The notes under the pieces are model-generated. The model had not been told where the DNA came from and did no database searches. It worked only from the letters and a program-made list of their open reading frames with translations. Of a stretch of DNA of 64,000 nucleotides, positions 34,273 through 43,021 are shown in pieces (position 1 is the first letter of the stretch; each line of letters begins with the position of its first letter). The DNA is from CAG-1782 sp964418255 (GTDB lineage: Bacteria; Bacillota; Clostridia; Christensenellales; DTU072): NCBI GenBank assembly GCA_964418255.1, contig CAYQKV010000004.1:1-64000 (forward strand). Reading direction: 5' to 3'. Both the position numbers and the translations under genes were made by a program.

Positions 34273-36351
34273 TCAGTTATCTAAGTACGTATATTTCATT
34301 TCGCCGCCGATAGGCTTGAAAGCGTGTCCGCTCCCCTCGTAGAACCTGCCGAAGAATTCGATATACTGCAAACGCGAATCGTGAACGTACGCGCCGAGCA
34401 GGTTAATGGCAAGGTTGAATATGTGTCCGCCCACGAAAATAATCACGGCGAATATCCAGCCCGCGGGTCCTATCATATTGACGATAATCATACCGAGTTC
34501 GTTCATAACAAGTCCGATAACGCCCGTCGTAAGTCCCAGTCCGAAAAGTCTGGAATAACTTAATAAGTCGCTTACTATATTGATGGCTCCGTACACGCTT
34601 CCCAGCGCGCCTCCGACCATTTTTACGGGGTTCTTCTTTCCCCACGCGCCTCCGACGACCATCATAACCGCGCCGACGATTGCCGTGTACATACCTACCG
34701 TGCCCGCGACGCCGTACCAGGCTTTGCCGCCCTCGATTGCGTTAAGATAGACCATAATATTCGGGAAAAGCAACAATAAGCCGATAAATATGACCACCCA
34801 GCCGAAGTCGCTGAGTATTCCTTTTATCGCATTGCCCGATTTTATTTTGGCTATGCCGCTCAACGCAAAACCCGTGCCGATTTGCAAAATTCCTATCGCG
34901 AGGGAAAGCATAAACATTTTCAACGGCTCGTTCAGAGGATTGAACCATCTCAATTTGCCCAAAAAGCTGTCTGCGGGAATGTCTATTGCAAACCATCCGC
35001 CGAACAGCACGCCCCATATAAACGTCGATATGCCGCAAAAAGCGAACATCGTAATCATTCTTCCGCTGTTTTTCACGGGTTTTTTGATTTTCAAAAACAG
35101 GAAACACGCTATCGCCATAATAAGTCCGTATCCCGCGTCCCCTATCATTATCCCGAAGATAAGGAAATAGAACAGCGCAACAAACAGATTGGGGTCTCTT
35201 TCTTTATAGTTCGGGCTTCCGAACATTTCGGTTATGCCTGCGAACGCACCGACGACTTTATTGTTTTTCGTGGCGGTCGGGGGTATTTCGTCTTCGAGGG
35301 GGTCGCGGAACGCAATTTCCACCCTCGTGCATTTTTCCTTTATCTGCTCGGTGAGAAACGCGACCTTGTCTTTCGGCACCCAGCCTTCGAACGCGATTGC
35401 TTTTTTCGTTCTTGCCGAATTCTCTGTAATATCGAGTTTGGCTAGTTCGAGCGCGCAATAGTCGTAGACGATTTTAACCGTGGGAATATATTTGACGTAA
35501 TCGGTCGTGCTTAAAATAAGTTCCTTTATCGTTTCGTCGATTTCGGCGATTCTTTTTTCCGTTTCCGCGATTTTCTGCGCGGGCGTACCTTCAAAATCGA
35601 ACTGCGCTTTGATAAAGCCGAATTCCGCCAGAATTTTCGCGATTTCTTCTTTATTGTCTTTATGGCACACCGCGCATAAAGCAAGCTGTTTTTCTCCGTC
35701 GGCGATTTCCGCGACCGCGCCTTTTTCTTCCAGAATTTTCTTTACTTTATCTGTTTCGCTCTGCGCGGATTTGTTTCTCGCGTAGTCGACGAGAAAATCC
35801 ATATTCGTGAGAAAAGTCGCGAGTTCTTCGTATTTATGCGCGTCGGGCAGTTCTATCAATCCGCAAAAGACGGCGGCGCAATCGGTATCTTTTGCGTCCT
35901 TCATATCGAAATCGAGGTTCTTATACGAAGTAAGTTGTTCGATAAACGCATTCAGCCTGGTTTTTTCGCTTCTTAAATCGGTAATGCGGTTGTTGATACT
36001 CTCCATTTCGTCGATTTTATCGAAGAGCTCTTCGGTATTATTGCAGACTTCCTCGTATTCTTCGAGGGAAATAAGTCTGTTTTCCTTTTTCAAATCGATT
36101 TTCGGCGCGAGTTTTTTATCTATCCTGAGTATTTCTTTGGACATTTCTTTGAGAAAAGACAGGCAGAACGCGGCGCGGAATTTCCTCGCTTCGGTTTTTT
36201 CCCGTCTGTCTCTGTCCGCAGGGGTGACCGTCAGATTTTCCGAACTTCCGATAAGTTCGACGCACCCTGCTTTTATGAAAATTCTGAGGAGTCTCGTCCG
36301 TTCGCTCGAATGCGCTACGAGACTCATTTTTTGCATACTAACAATCGACAT
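34273..36351 (-). CDS. atpI: V-type ATPase subunit I (membrane stator, a-type)
   Basis: 692 residues. The N-terminal 380 residues form the cytoplasmic coiled-coil arm that holds the peripheral stalks; about eight membrane helices follow. The ion-path arginine is in L-L-S-Y-S-R-L-F-G-L-G-L. The ATG lies within the end of the H gene (14-bp overlap), so the two are coupled. Confidence 0.95.
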   Translation of the reverse strand: MSIVSMQKMSLVAHSSERTRLLRIFIKAGCVELIGSSENLTVTPADRDRREKTEARKFRAAFCLSFLKEMSKEILRIDKKLAPKIDLKKENRLISLEEYEEVCNNTEELFDKIDEMESINNRITDLRSEKTRLNAFIEQLTSYKNLDFDMKDAKDTDCAAVFCGLIELPDAHKYEELATFLTNMDFLVDYARNKSAQSETDKVKKILEEKGAVAEIADGEKQLALCAVCHKDNKEEIAKILAEFGFIKAQFDFEGTPAQKIAETEKRIAEIDETIKELILSTTDYVKYIPTVKIVYDYCALELAKLDITENSARTKKAIAFEGWVPKDKVAFLTEQIKEKCTRVEIAFRDPLEDEIPPTATKNNKVVGAFAGITEMFGSPNYKERDPNLFVALFYFLIFGIMIGDAGYGLIMAIACFLFLKIKKPVKNSGRMITMFAFCGISTFIWGVLFGGWFAIDIPADSFLGKLRWFNPLNEPLKMFMLSLAIGILQIGTGFALSGIAKIKSGNAIKGILSDFGWVVIFIGLLLLFPNIMVYLNAIEGGKAWYGVAGTVGMYTAIVGAVMMVVGGAWGKKNPVKMVGGALGSVYGAINIVSDLLSYSRLFGLGLTTGVIGLVMNELGMIIVNMIGPAGWIFAVIIFVGGHIFNLAINLLGAYVHDSRLQYIEFFGRFYEGSGHAFKPIGGEMKYTYLDN

Positions 36352-36658
36352 AAGCGGTCAATACCTTTTCCTTTATAAACTCCGCCGCTTTATCGACGGA
36401 AGTTTCTTTAACGAGTTTATCCGCCGCGGTCTTTCCCGAAGCGACGATTTTCGCATACTGAACTCCGCCCTCTTTCGCGGCGGTTTCCGCAACTTTGCGG
36501 CGTTCTTCTTTAACCGCTTTTACCGTCGTCAGACGGATTTTGCGGCTCTCCTCGTCCGCGTGCAAAACGGTTTGTTTCGCGTCTTCCGCGGCTTTCTTCG
36601 TTATTTCTTCCGCTTCCGCTTCCGCGATACGGATTTCGTCAAGGATTTCGGTAATCAT
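36338..36658 (-). CDS. Small coiled-coil peripheral-stalk subunit of the V-type ATPase
   Basis: 106 residues, a single charged coiled coil (E-A-E-A-E-E-I-T-K-K-A-A-E). It corresponds to the G/H (AhaH/NtpF) subunit that pairs with E. It starts the ATPase gene set after GGGGAGG; a 7-bp stem (AGCGCGC) lies just upstream and does not look like a terminator. Confidence 0.82.
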   Translation of the reverse strand: MITEILDEIRIAEAEAEEITKKAAEDAKQTVLHADEESRKIRLTTVKAVKEERRKVAETAAKEGGVQYAKIVASGKTAADKLVKETSVDKAAEFIKEKVLTAYVDC

Positions 36659-36750
36659 ATTCCTCCCCGAAACGCCTTATAGCGCGCATTTTTCGCGCGC
36701 TTTATTCGGGCGTAAAGTCGATTTTTGATTTCGTTATTCGAATTTCTTAA

Positions 36751-37377
36751 TTATTTCGTTCCGAACAGTCTGTCTCCCGCGTCTCCGAGTCCGGGCACGA
36801 TATACGCGTGGTCGTTGAGTTTTTCGTCGAGCGCGGCGGTATAAATCGGCACGTCGGGGTGCGCTTCGTTAAGCGCTTTGACTCCTTCGGGCGCCGCCAC
36901 CAGGCACATAAATTTGATGTCTTTGACCCCTCTTTGTTTAATGAAGTCGATTGCCATACACGCGCTTCCGCCCGTTGCCAACATCGGGTCTACGACTATT
37001 ATCGTTCTTTCTTCCGCGTCCACGGGCAGTTTGCAATAATATTCAACAGGGAGATGGGTTTCCGGGTCGCGGTAGCATCCTATATGTCCGATTTTCGCGG
37101 TGGGAACGAGTTCCAACACTCCGTCCACCATCCCAAGTCCCGCTCTCAAAATCGGCACGACTCCTATGCTTCTTCCTCCGAGCGTTTTGCTTACGCACTT
37201 GCATATCGGCGTTTCTATTTCTACGTTTACGAGAGGCAAATCTCTCGTTACTTCGTACGCCATAAGCAAAGAAATTTCTTTAAGCAGCTGTCTGAAATCT
37301 TTCGGAACGGTATTTTTATCTCTCATAAGAGAAACCTTGTGAACGATAAGCGGATGGTTTACTACGTTGACTAACAT
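36751..37377 (-). CDS. upp: Uracil phosphoribosyltransferase
   Basis: 208 residues, normal length. It joins uracil to PRPP to give UMP. The PRPP-binding loop is seen as I-I-V-V-D-P-M-L-A-T-G-G-S near residue 128 and the uracil-binding G-D-A-G-D-R-L-F-G-T at the C-terminus. AAAGGAG lies 10 bp ahead and the gene directly follows rpiB. Confidence 0.97.
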   Translation of the reverse strand: MLVNVVNHPLIVHKVSLMRDKNTVPKDFRQLLKEISLLMAYEVTRDLPLVNVEIETPICKCVSKTLGGRSIGVVPILRAGLGMVDGVLELVPTAKIGHIGCYRDPETHLPVEYYCKLPVDAEERTIIVVDPMLATGGSACMAIDFIKQRGVKDIKFMCLVAAPEGVKALNEAHPDVPIYTAALDEKLNDHAYIVPGLGDAGDRLFGTK

Positions 37378-37848
37378 TTATTTATTCTCCTTTGTCTGAG
37401 GTTTGAAATTCCTTTCTTCGATTTCCTCTATCATCTTCACGCGTTTTTCGTGTCTTCCCCCCGCAAACGGTGTGGAAAGGAAAATGCCGAGGTATTCTTT
37501 CGCGTCTTCGGGTTCGGTTATTCTTCCCCCCATCGAAATGACGTTGGCGTTATTGTGTTCGGCGGCTTTTTCCGCGCAGAACGCGTCGGTTACGTGCGCG
37601 CACCTTATGCCCCTGAACTTGTTTGCGACTATTCCTATGCCTATCCCCGTACCGCAGAGCAGAACGCCTTTTTCGCACTCGCCCGCGAGTATCGCACGAC
37701 ATACCTTTTCCGCATACACGGGATAATCGACGCTTTCCGTCCCGAACGTGCCGAAATCTACGTATTCCGCGCCTAATTCGTTCAGTTTGTCTATGCACGC
37801 CTGTTTAAGCGTTATTCCGCCGTGGTCGCAACCTATCGCAATCTTCAT
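37378..37848 (-). CDS. rpiB: Ribose-5-phosphate isomerase B
   Basis: 156 residues. It interconverts ribose 5-phosphate and ribulose 5-phosphate. I-G-C-D-H-G-G near the start, the active-site cysteine in L-C-G-T-G-I-G and N-K-F-R-G-I-R are the LacAB/RpiB marks. It is the first gene after a near-consensus promoter and may share its message with upp and the ATPase genes. Ribose-phosphate supply fits the PRPP need of upp. Confidence 0.95.
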   Translation of the reverse strand: MKIAIGCDHGGITLKQACIDKLNELGAEYVDFGTFGTESVDYPVYAEKVCRAILAGECEKGVLLCGTGIGIGIVANKFRGIRCAHVTDAFCAEKAAEHNNANVISMGGRITEPEDAKEYLGIFLSTPFAGGRHEKRVKMIEEIEERNFKPQTKENK

Positions 37849-37911
37849 AAAGTTTTTCCTTAAATCAAAATCCGCTTAAAGCAATATATTTTGTTTTTGT
37901 GTATTTTTACA

Positions 37912-37941
37912 ATTATAATATAAACGTCGTATCTTTGTCAA
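37912..37941 (-). promoter_or_regulatory. Promoter ahead of rpiB-upp (and possibly the V-ATPase genes)
   Basis: TTGACA and TATAAT on the minus strand, 18 bp apart, about 63 bp before rpiB. No terminator with a T run is seen between upp and the ATPase genes. Confidence 0.85.
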
Positions 37942-38010
37942 CCTCAAAAACGTTTTTTTATCCGCGCCGCTTTTTTCTTATCTTTCGCGCCGCCGCAAAA
38001 ACCGTCGTTT

Positions 38011-38994
38011 TTACACGATTACGCCGCGACTGCTTTTGAGAATTCTGTTCATAACGCTCGCTTCCAGCCCGTTTCCTTTCAATGCTTCTATAAGGATAAA
38101 TCCGTAAATTTTTTCATATTTTCTCATTGCTTCGAAGATATTATGCGCGTATTCTTCGGTATTTTTTCCGAGAGAAACACATTCCGCTCCGCGTTTTTTC
38201 ATCTCCTCGCAACATTTTTCCGACGCGAGCACTACGGGTTTTTGCCCTTCGTTTTTTCTCCTCTCGTACTCTTCCATTCCCCCGTTTACCGATGCAAAGA
38301 GCACGCACGGCACGGTAGGGCAATAGTGCGCGTATTTCATTCCCGGGGCGGGCGCGACCACGACTTCTCCCGTATGCGTTTTCACCGAAGAAAGATACGG
38401 CGCGAGCATTTCCGCGGTTATCGCTCCCGGTCGCAAAATAGTGGGTTCTCCCGCAAGGCTGAGCACGGTGGATTCTATCCCTACACGGCACGCTCCGCCG
38501 TCTAAAATCGCGGGTATTCTGCCGTTCATATCTTCATATACTCTCTCCGCCGTCGTCGGGCTCACCCGTTTCGACAGGTTCGCGCTGGGCGCGGCAATCG
38601 GCGTTCCGCACGCCGCCAAAAACTTTCTCGCCATCGGGTGTTCGGGAATTCTTATGCCCACGGTATCCAGTCCCGCGGTTACGCAATACGGTATTTTTTC
38701 TTTCTTTTTAAGCACTATCGTGATAGGTCCGGGGGAGAAAACCTCGAAAATTTTCCTTGCTTCATCGGTAAGGTACGCCGCTTGTTCCACGCTCTCCAAA
38801 TCGGGAACGTGCACGATAAACGGGTTGTCCGACGGGCGGTTTTTCGCTTCGTAAATCTTTTTTACCGCTTCTTCGTTGAACGCGTCCCCGCCCAGTCCGT
38901 AGACGGTTTCTGTGGGAAACGCCACTATCTCTCCGCGCCTTATAAGTTCGGCGCAGGTATCTATAAATTCTTCCTTACCTACTTTCGTAATCAT
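38011..38994 (-). CDS. tsaC: L-threonylcarbamoyladenylate synthase (Sua5 type)
   Basis: 327 residues: the YrdC domain (about 1-200) with the P-T-E-T-V-Y-G-L-G motif near 27 and a K-N-R-P-S-D-N-P-F segment, followed by a Sua5-type C-terminal domain (about 215-327) joined by a P-G-M-K-Y-A-H-Y-C-P linker. It makes the TC-AMP intermediate for the t6A modification of tRNAs that read ANN codons. Transcribed alone or with the lipoprotein gene upstream (34-bp gap). Confidence 0.95.
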   Translation of the reverse strand: MITKVGKEEFIDTCAELIRRGEIVAFPTETVYGLGGDAFNEEAVKKIYEAKNRPSDNPFIVHVPDLESVEQAAYLTDEARKIFEVFSPGPITIVLKKKEKIPYCVTAGLDTVGIRIPEHPMARKFLAACGTPIAAPSANLSKRVSPTTAERVYEDMNGRIPAILDGGACRVGIESTVLSLAGEPTILRPGAITAEMLAPYLSSVKTHTGEVVVAPAPGMKYAHYCPTVPCVLFASVNGGMEEYERRKNEGQKPVVLASEKCCEEMKKRGAECVSLGKNTEEYAHNIFEAMRKYEKIYGFILIEALKGNGLEASVMNRILKSSRGVIV

Positions 38995-39028
38995 TTTTTT
39001 CTCTATCCGCTTTTTCCTTTGTCTTTAC

Positions 39029-40957
39029 TTAACTTAACGCGTATATTCTCGCCACGTCGTTTTTCGTAACGGCAACGAAGGACTTCATCGCTTTGCCGTC
39101 CGCCGTCATAGCTTTGTCCGCTACGGTTATCGCGCCTTCTTCCGCAGGGATAAGCACTTCTCCCTTATAATTTTTCAAACCGACCTTATCTCCGTCGCGA
39201 TAGCTGTAAGTTCCCTGGTAGACTAAAAGCACGTCGGTTATTTCCTCTCTCGCTCCTTTATCGTCTATCCTGTAATAAGTCTTCTTTTCGTCGGTAGTCA
39301 CGCTTCCTATCGCGTATCCTCCGGAGAAGACGGAAAGCTCGTCGTAAATAAAATCGGTTATCCTCTCTCCGTTCGGCGTAACCGCTCCGTAAAACCGTCC
39401 GCTTTCGCCGCTTTCGGTAACAAGCGTTCCGCGGACGATACACGCCGCGGCGTTGGCGTAATACGGAATATAGGTTGCCTTACCCTGTGAAAAGGTTGCC
39501 AGAACCGTCTCGTTCATATATTTATCGTAAGCGTACGCCGTCCCCGGGGCTTCGGTATAGTACGGGTCGGAAGTCTGCACTCCCACGCCGTCGATATACA
39601 TAGTGGGCATAAGCGCGTTTTCGGGTTGAATTTTGTTTAAGTTCTCGTCTAAAATACAGTACGTGGTTTCGCCCTTATACGCCGCGTACAAAACGTCGTC
39701 TTCGGACGCTTCTTCGAGGTATGGTCTGTAATAGTAATACACGATGCTGTAACCTTTTTTTATCATCGCCGCGGGATTGGCGAAAGGAAGGTTAAAGTCA
39801 TAACTGTCGGTTTCTTCGTCGTAGCTATGCAAACTTCCGAGCATATACGACTGCTGTTCGTAGTACGAATAATTGTATTCGTTCGCAACGCCCGCGACGG
39901 AGTACAGAAAATCGAAGGAACTCGACTTACCCGTTCTCACGTTAAAAAAGTCGGTCTTCGGTCTGACGTACCTCGAAAGGAGCTCGCTTTCCCCTTGTAT
40001 TTTGAACAGAAAACCTTGATACGGCGCGTTCGAATAAATCATAGCCGACCTTACGAACCAGCCGTTGCCGATATAATAAACGTCGAGCTCTCTCTGGAAA
40101 GAGGCAAGGGATTCGGACGTGAGGTCGGCAAATGGTACGTACTCTCCCCCTCTCGCGGGTTCGAGGTATCCCGCCGTCGGCGGGTCGGAGAGGTTGTAAA
40201 AGAACGCTCTGTCCGTAGAATACGCCGCGAGGTAACCGTCGCAGATTTTATAAGCGTACGCGCATTGCGCCGTTTTGTCGTAAGCCGCTCTTATTCTGAA
40301 CGCTTCGAGCAGTTCGTTTCCCGAAACGTAATCGTAGAAGACGGCGCAGTCGGGCGCGGAAGAAATGTTTTCCAACTCGCCGCTCACCGCGACGTAATCT
40401 CCCACTATGCTCATCTGCGTATATGAATCGCTGTGAACGATGCTCAGCCCGCTCATCAGGCTGTAAGGCTTGCCGCTACCCGTATTGCGGTACTTTATTA
40501 AATCTATATAATTCGAAGTCTGATACTCTTCCTCTCCACCCGGGCGAGTCACAAGCGCGTAATCGCCGTAAATCTGCAAAACCGCAGTATAATAAGGAAC
40601 GCAGTATTCTTCGTATGCCGAAGCGAGACCGTAAATAGTTTTCTGCGAGCCGTCGCTCAAAGTATAATTTCTCGCGGTGATGAACACTTCTTCCGTCGGA
40701 TTGAAGGAAGAAACGTAGGTTTTCTGCGAGAGGTTGAGCGTGCAGGTCGCTTTCGTCACTTCCGAAGAGGAAAAATCGTTGAAATATTTCGACCAGTCCG
40801 TGCCTTTATCTTTGCACGCCGACAGCAAAAATACGGAAAGCGCGAGAGTAAACGCCATCGCCGCGGCGATTAACGTAAACGCCGAGCGTTTTTTTCCGCG
40901 GACAGTCGCGTAGTTATCTATGTTTTCGTTCGTCCTTCCGTCTTTTTTCCTTTTCAT
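39029..40957 (-). CDS. Large surface lipoprotein of unknown function
   Basis: About 642 residues. A basic cytoplasmic start of ~25 residues leads into a hydrophobic signal segment and the lipobox L-L-S-A-C-K-D (cysteine near 49). The remaining ~590 residues are rich in tyrosine, serine and acidic residues and in short beta strands with Y-x-Y patterns, reminiscent of WG-repeat or propeller-like extracellular proteins, especially in the last 150 residues (Y-G-A-V-T-P-N-G-E-R, V-G-L-K-N-Y-K-G-E-V-L-I-P). No catalytic motif seen. ATG 40957 is chosen because it starts the signal peptide, though it has no ribosome site; a TTG at 40993 would lie on the -35 box. Confidence 0.78.
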   Translation of the reverse strand: MKRKKDGRTNENIDNYATVRGKKRSAFTLIAAAMAFTLALSVFLLSACKDKGTDWSKYFNDFSSSEVTKATCTLNLSQKTYVSSFNPTEEVFITARNYTLSDGSQKTIYGLASAYEEYCVPYYTAVLQIYGDYALVTRPGGEEEYQTSNYIDLIKYRNTGSGKPYSLMSGLSIVHSDSYTQMSIVGDYVAVSGELENISSAPDCAVFYDYVSGNELLEAFRIRAAYDKTAQCAYAYKICDGYLAAYSTDRAFFYNLSDPPTAGYLEPARGGEYVPFADLTSESLASFQRELDVYYIGNGWFVRSAMIYSNAPYQGFLFKIQGESELLSRYVRPKTDFFNVRTGKSSSFDFLYSVAGVANEYNYSYYEQQSYMLGSLHSYDEETDSYDFNLPFANPAAMIKKGYSIVYYYYRPYLEEASEDDVLYAAYKGETTYCILDENLNKIQPENALMPTMYIDGVGVQTSDPYYTEAPGTAYAYDKYMNETVLATFSQGKATYIPYYANAAACIVRGTLVTESGESGRFYGAVTPNGERITDFIYDELSVFSGGYAIGSVTTDEKKTYYRIDDKGAREEITDVLLVYQGTYSYRDGDKVGLKNYKGEVLIPAEEGAITVADKAMTADGKAMKSFVAVTKNDVARIYALS

Positions 40958-40964
40958 AAAAATT

Positions 40965-40993
40965 ATTATACCATTAACGAACTTAAAAAACAA
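40965..40993 (-). promoter_or_regulatory. Promoter giving a leaderless message for the lipoprotein gene
   Basis: TTGTTT and TATAAT on the minus strand, 17 bp apart; the -10 ends 7 nt before ATG 40957. Confidence 0.65.
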
Positions 40994-41052
40994 TTAACTT
41001 GCGCGTTTTGCGCGCCGAAAAACGTTTTCTTTCCCGAAGAGTAGTATAATTC

Positions 41053-41081
41053 TTTACACAAAAATAAAAAAATGCTATAAT
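41053..41081 (+). promoter_or_regulatory. Promoter of the Lrp-aminotransferase operon
   Basis: TTTACA and TATAAT, 17 bp apart, about 95 bp before the regulator gene; it faces away from the lipoprotein promoter. Confidence 0.75.
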
Positions 41082-41176
41082 ATTCCGAAAACAGGATTAT
41101 AATCCGTTTGTCATTCGGCGTGAAGCTCGTTACTTTTGCCGACGGACGCGCGAAGTTTATCGGAGGTACGAAAAAA

Positions 41177-41668
41177 ATGACTGCTCTCGAAAAGAAAATA
41201 ATACAGCTTCTAAAAGCCGACTCTCGCTATACTCATTCGCAGATAGCCTCTATGCTAGGTTCGACGGAAAAAGAAGTGTCGGACGCGGTTCGTTCTCTCG
41301 AAGACAGCGGCGTTATCGTAAAATACACGGCTATTATCAACACGGAAAAGACGGGCGAAGATTATATCGACGCTCTTATCGAGGTCAAAGTCACTCCGCA
41401 GGCTCGCAGCGGTTTCGACTCGATTGCGGAAGAAATATACAAATTCCCCGAAGTGAAAGCGGTATATCTTGTCAGCGGAACTTACGACCTTGCCATCACC
41501 CTCGAAAGCAAGACCGCCCGCGACGTTTCCCTTTTCGTAAGCGAACGTCTTTCCACTATCGAATCGGTTATCGGCACGACGACGCATTTTATAATGAAAC
41601 AGTATAAAGAAAGCGGCGTTATTATGAACGGCGACGATTCCGCCAAAAGAATGGCGGTGCACGAATGA
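41177..41668 (+). CDS. Lrp/AsnC-family transcriptional regulator
   Basis: 163 residues from ATG 41177 with GGAGG 10 bp ahead. The N-terminal helix-turn-helix (about 4-50: T-A-L-E-K-K-I-I-Q-L-L-K, then H-S-Q-I-A-S-M-L-G) is followed by the RAM effector-binding fold (about 70-145). Such proteins bind amino acids and control their metabolism. Its stop overlaps the ATG of an aminotransferase (ATGA), so it probably regulates its own operon in response to that enzyme's substrate or product. Confidence 0.93.
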   Translation: MTALEKKIIQLLKADSRYTHSQIASMLGSTEKEVSDAVRSLEDSGVIVKYTAIINTEKTGEDYIDALIEVKVTPQARSGFDSIAEEIYKFPEVKAVYLVSGTYDLAITLESKTARDVSLFVSERLSTIESVIGTTTHFIMKQYKESGVIMNGDDSAKRMAVHE

Positions 41669-42843
41669 ACTACGACAAGTACCTGAACTCCACGGTAAAG
41701 GATATTCAACCGTCGGGCATACGGAAATTTTTCGATATAGTAGCCGAGGACAAATCGGCAATTTCTCTCGGCGTGGGCGAGCCCGATTTCGACACTCCCT
41801 GGCTCGGTCGCAACGCCGCGATAAAGAGCATTCAGAAAGGTTTCACTCAATATTCGAGCAACTGCGGTATGCCCCGTCTTCGCGAGCTTATTTCCGCTTA
41901 CTACCTCGACAGGTTCGGCGTTAAATACGACCCTGCACACGAAATCATCGTGACGGTGGGCGCGAGCGAAGCAATCGACCTCGCTTTGCGTTCGATAATC
42001 ACCCCGGGAGACGAAGTTCTCGTTCCCGACCCGTCGTATGTTTCTTATTGCCCGTGCATACGGCTTTCGGGCGGCGTCCCCGTGCCTATCCCCTGCCGCG
42101 CTTCCAACGGTTTTATCGTAACGAAAGAAAATCTTCTTCCCTTAATAACCGCAAAAACGAAAGCAATTATCCTCCCCTACCCGAACAATCCTACGGGCGG
42201 GATAATGACTAAGGAAGACATAGACGCAATTACCGATATAATCGTCGAAAACGACATCCTCGTCATAAGCGACGAAATATACAGCGAACTTACATATAAC
42301 AAAGAGAGGCATTATTCGGTTGCTCAATCCCCCGCTCTTCGCGAACGCAGTATCGTAATAAACGGTTTCAGCAAGTCGTTCGCTATGACTGGCTGGCGTC
42401 TCGGGTACGTACTCTCTCCCACGCCGATTTCCTACGCTATGTACAAGATACATCAGTACACGATTATGTGCGCGCCTACCTGCGCTCAATACGCGGCTCT
42501 TGCGATACTCGAAGAAGAACTCAAAAACGGTTTCTCCACCGTTCACGATATGCGCGACGAGTACGACATTCGCAGAAGGTACGTTTTTAACACCTTGACG
42601 GAAATGGGGTTCGAAGTCTTCGCTCCTATGGGCGCGTTCTACGTCTTTCCGAGCGTCCGCCCTTTCGGAATGGACGGAGAGTCGTTTGCCAACGGCTTGC
42701 TCGAAAAAAAGCACGTCGCGGTCGTGCCGGGAGACGCGTTCGGCGCTTCGGGAAAAGACCATATCCGCATAAGCTATGCTTACAGTATGTCGAGTCTTAA
42801 AAAAGCTCTCGACCGCATAGCGGAATTTATATCCGAACTCTGA
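41665..42843 (+). CDS. Class I/II PLP-dependent aminotransferase
   Basis: 392 residues. Fold-type I: G-V-G-E-P-D-F-D-T-P near residue 38, the P-N-N-P-T-G-G block near 172, the PLP lysine in S-K-S-F-A-M-T-G-W-R-L-G near 237 and an R-I-S-Y-A segment near the end. It resembles the aromatic/aspartate aminotransferases that sit next to Lrp genes in Clostridia (PatA/YugH type). Exact amino acid not decidable. Confidence 0.92.
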   Translation: MNYDKYLNSTVKDIQPSGIRKFFDIVAEDKSAISLGVGEPDFDTPWLGRNAAIKSIQKGFTQYSSNCGMPRLRELISAYYLDRFGVKYDPAHEIIVTVGASEAIDLALRSIITPGDEVLVPDPSYVSYCPCIRLSGGVPVPIPCRASNGFIVTKENLLPLITAKTKAIILPYPNNPTGGIMTKEDIDAITDIIVENDILVISDEIYSELTYNKERHYSVAQSPALRERSIVINGFSKSFAMTGWRLGYVLSPTPISYAMYKIHQYTIMCAPTCAQYAALAILEEELKNGFSTVHDMRDEYDIRRRYVFNTLTEMGFEVFAPMGAFYVFPSVRPFGMDGESFANGLLEKKHVAVVPGDAFGASGKDHIRISYAYSMSSLKKALDRIAEFISEL

Positions 42844-42866
42844 TTTTCGGTTTCCGGAACCGAAAA
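42844..42866. terminator. Hairpin behind the aminotransferase gene
   Basis: TTTTCGGTT and AACCGAAAA pair across five bases directly after the stop codon. No T run follows, so termination is uncertain. Confidence 0.4.
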
Positions 42867-42885
42867 TTCGGGAATATAAACTAAA

Positions 42886-42955
42886 AAAGCTAGGGGTGGC
42901 GTTACTGCCTGAGATTAAACCCTCCGAACTTGTCCCGAAAGGGATAAGGAAGCAG
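42886..42955 (+). promoter_or_regulatory. TPP (thi-box) riboswitch
   Basis: The conserved parts are in order: GGGGTG, then CCTGAGA, then ACCC with CCGAACTTG, then GGGATAAGGAAGC. The region is directly followed by a terminator hairpin and a thiamine transporter gene, so thiamine pyrophosphate binding should stop transcription of thiT. Confidence 0.9.
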
Positions 42956-42998
42956 AAGCCCCCTGCGTTATTTCGTCGCAAGGGGCTCTTCTTTTTCC
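42954..42998 (+). terminator. Riboswitch-controlled terminator
   Basis: AGAAGCCCC...TGCG pairs with CGCA...GGGGCTCTTCT and a T5 run follows. It starts where the aptamer ends, as expected for the expression platform. Confidence 0.85.
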
Positions 42999-43021
42999 GT
43001 TCGCTAGCGAAGGAGAAAAAA

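Noticed and set aside
36659..36750. GC-rich hairpin AGCGCGC as a terminator between upp and the ATPase genes
   Set aside because: No T run follows on the minus strand, so co-transcription with rpiB-upp remains possible.
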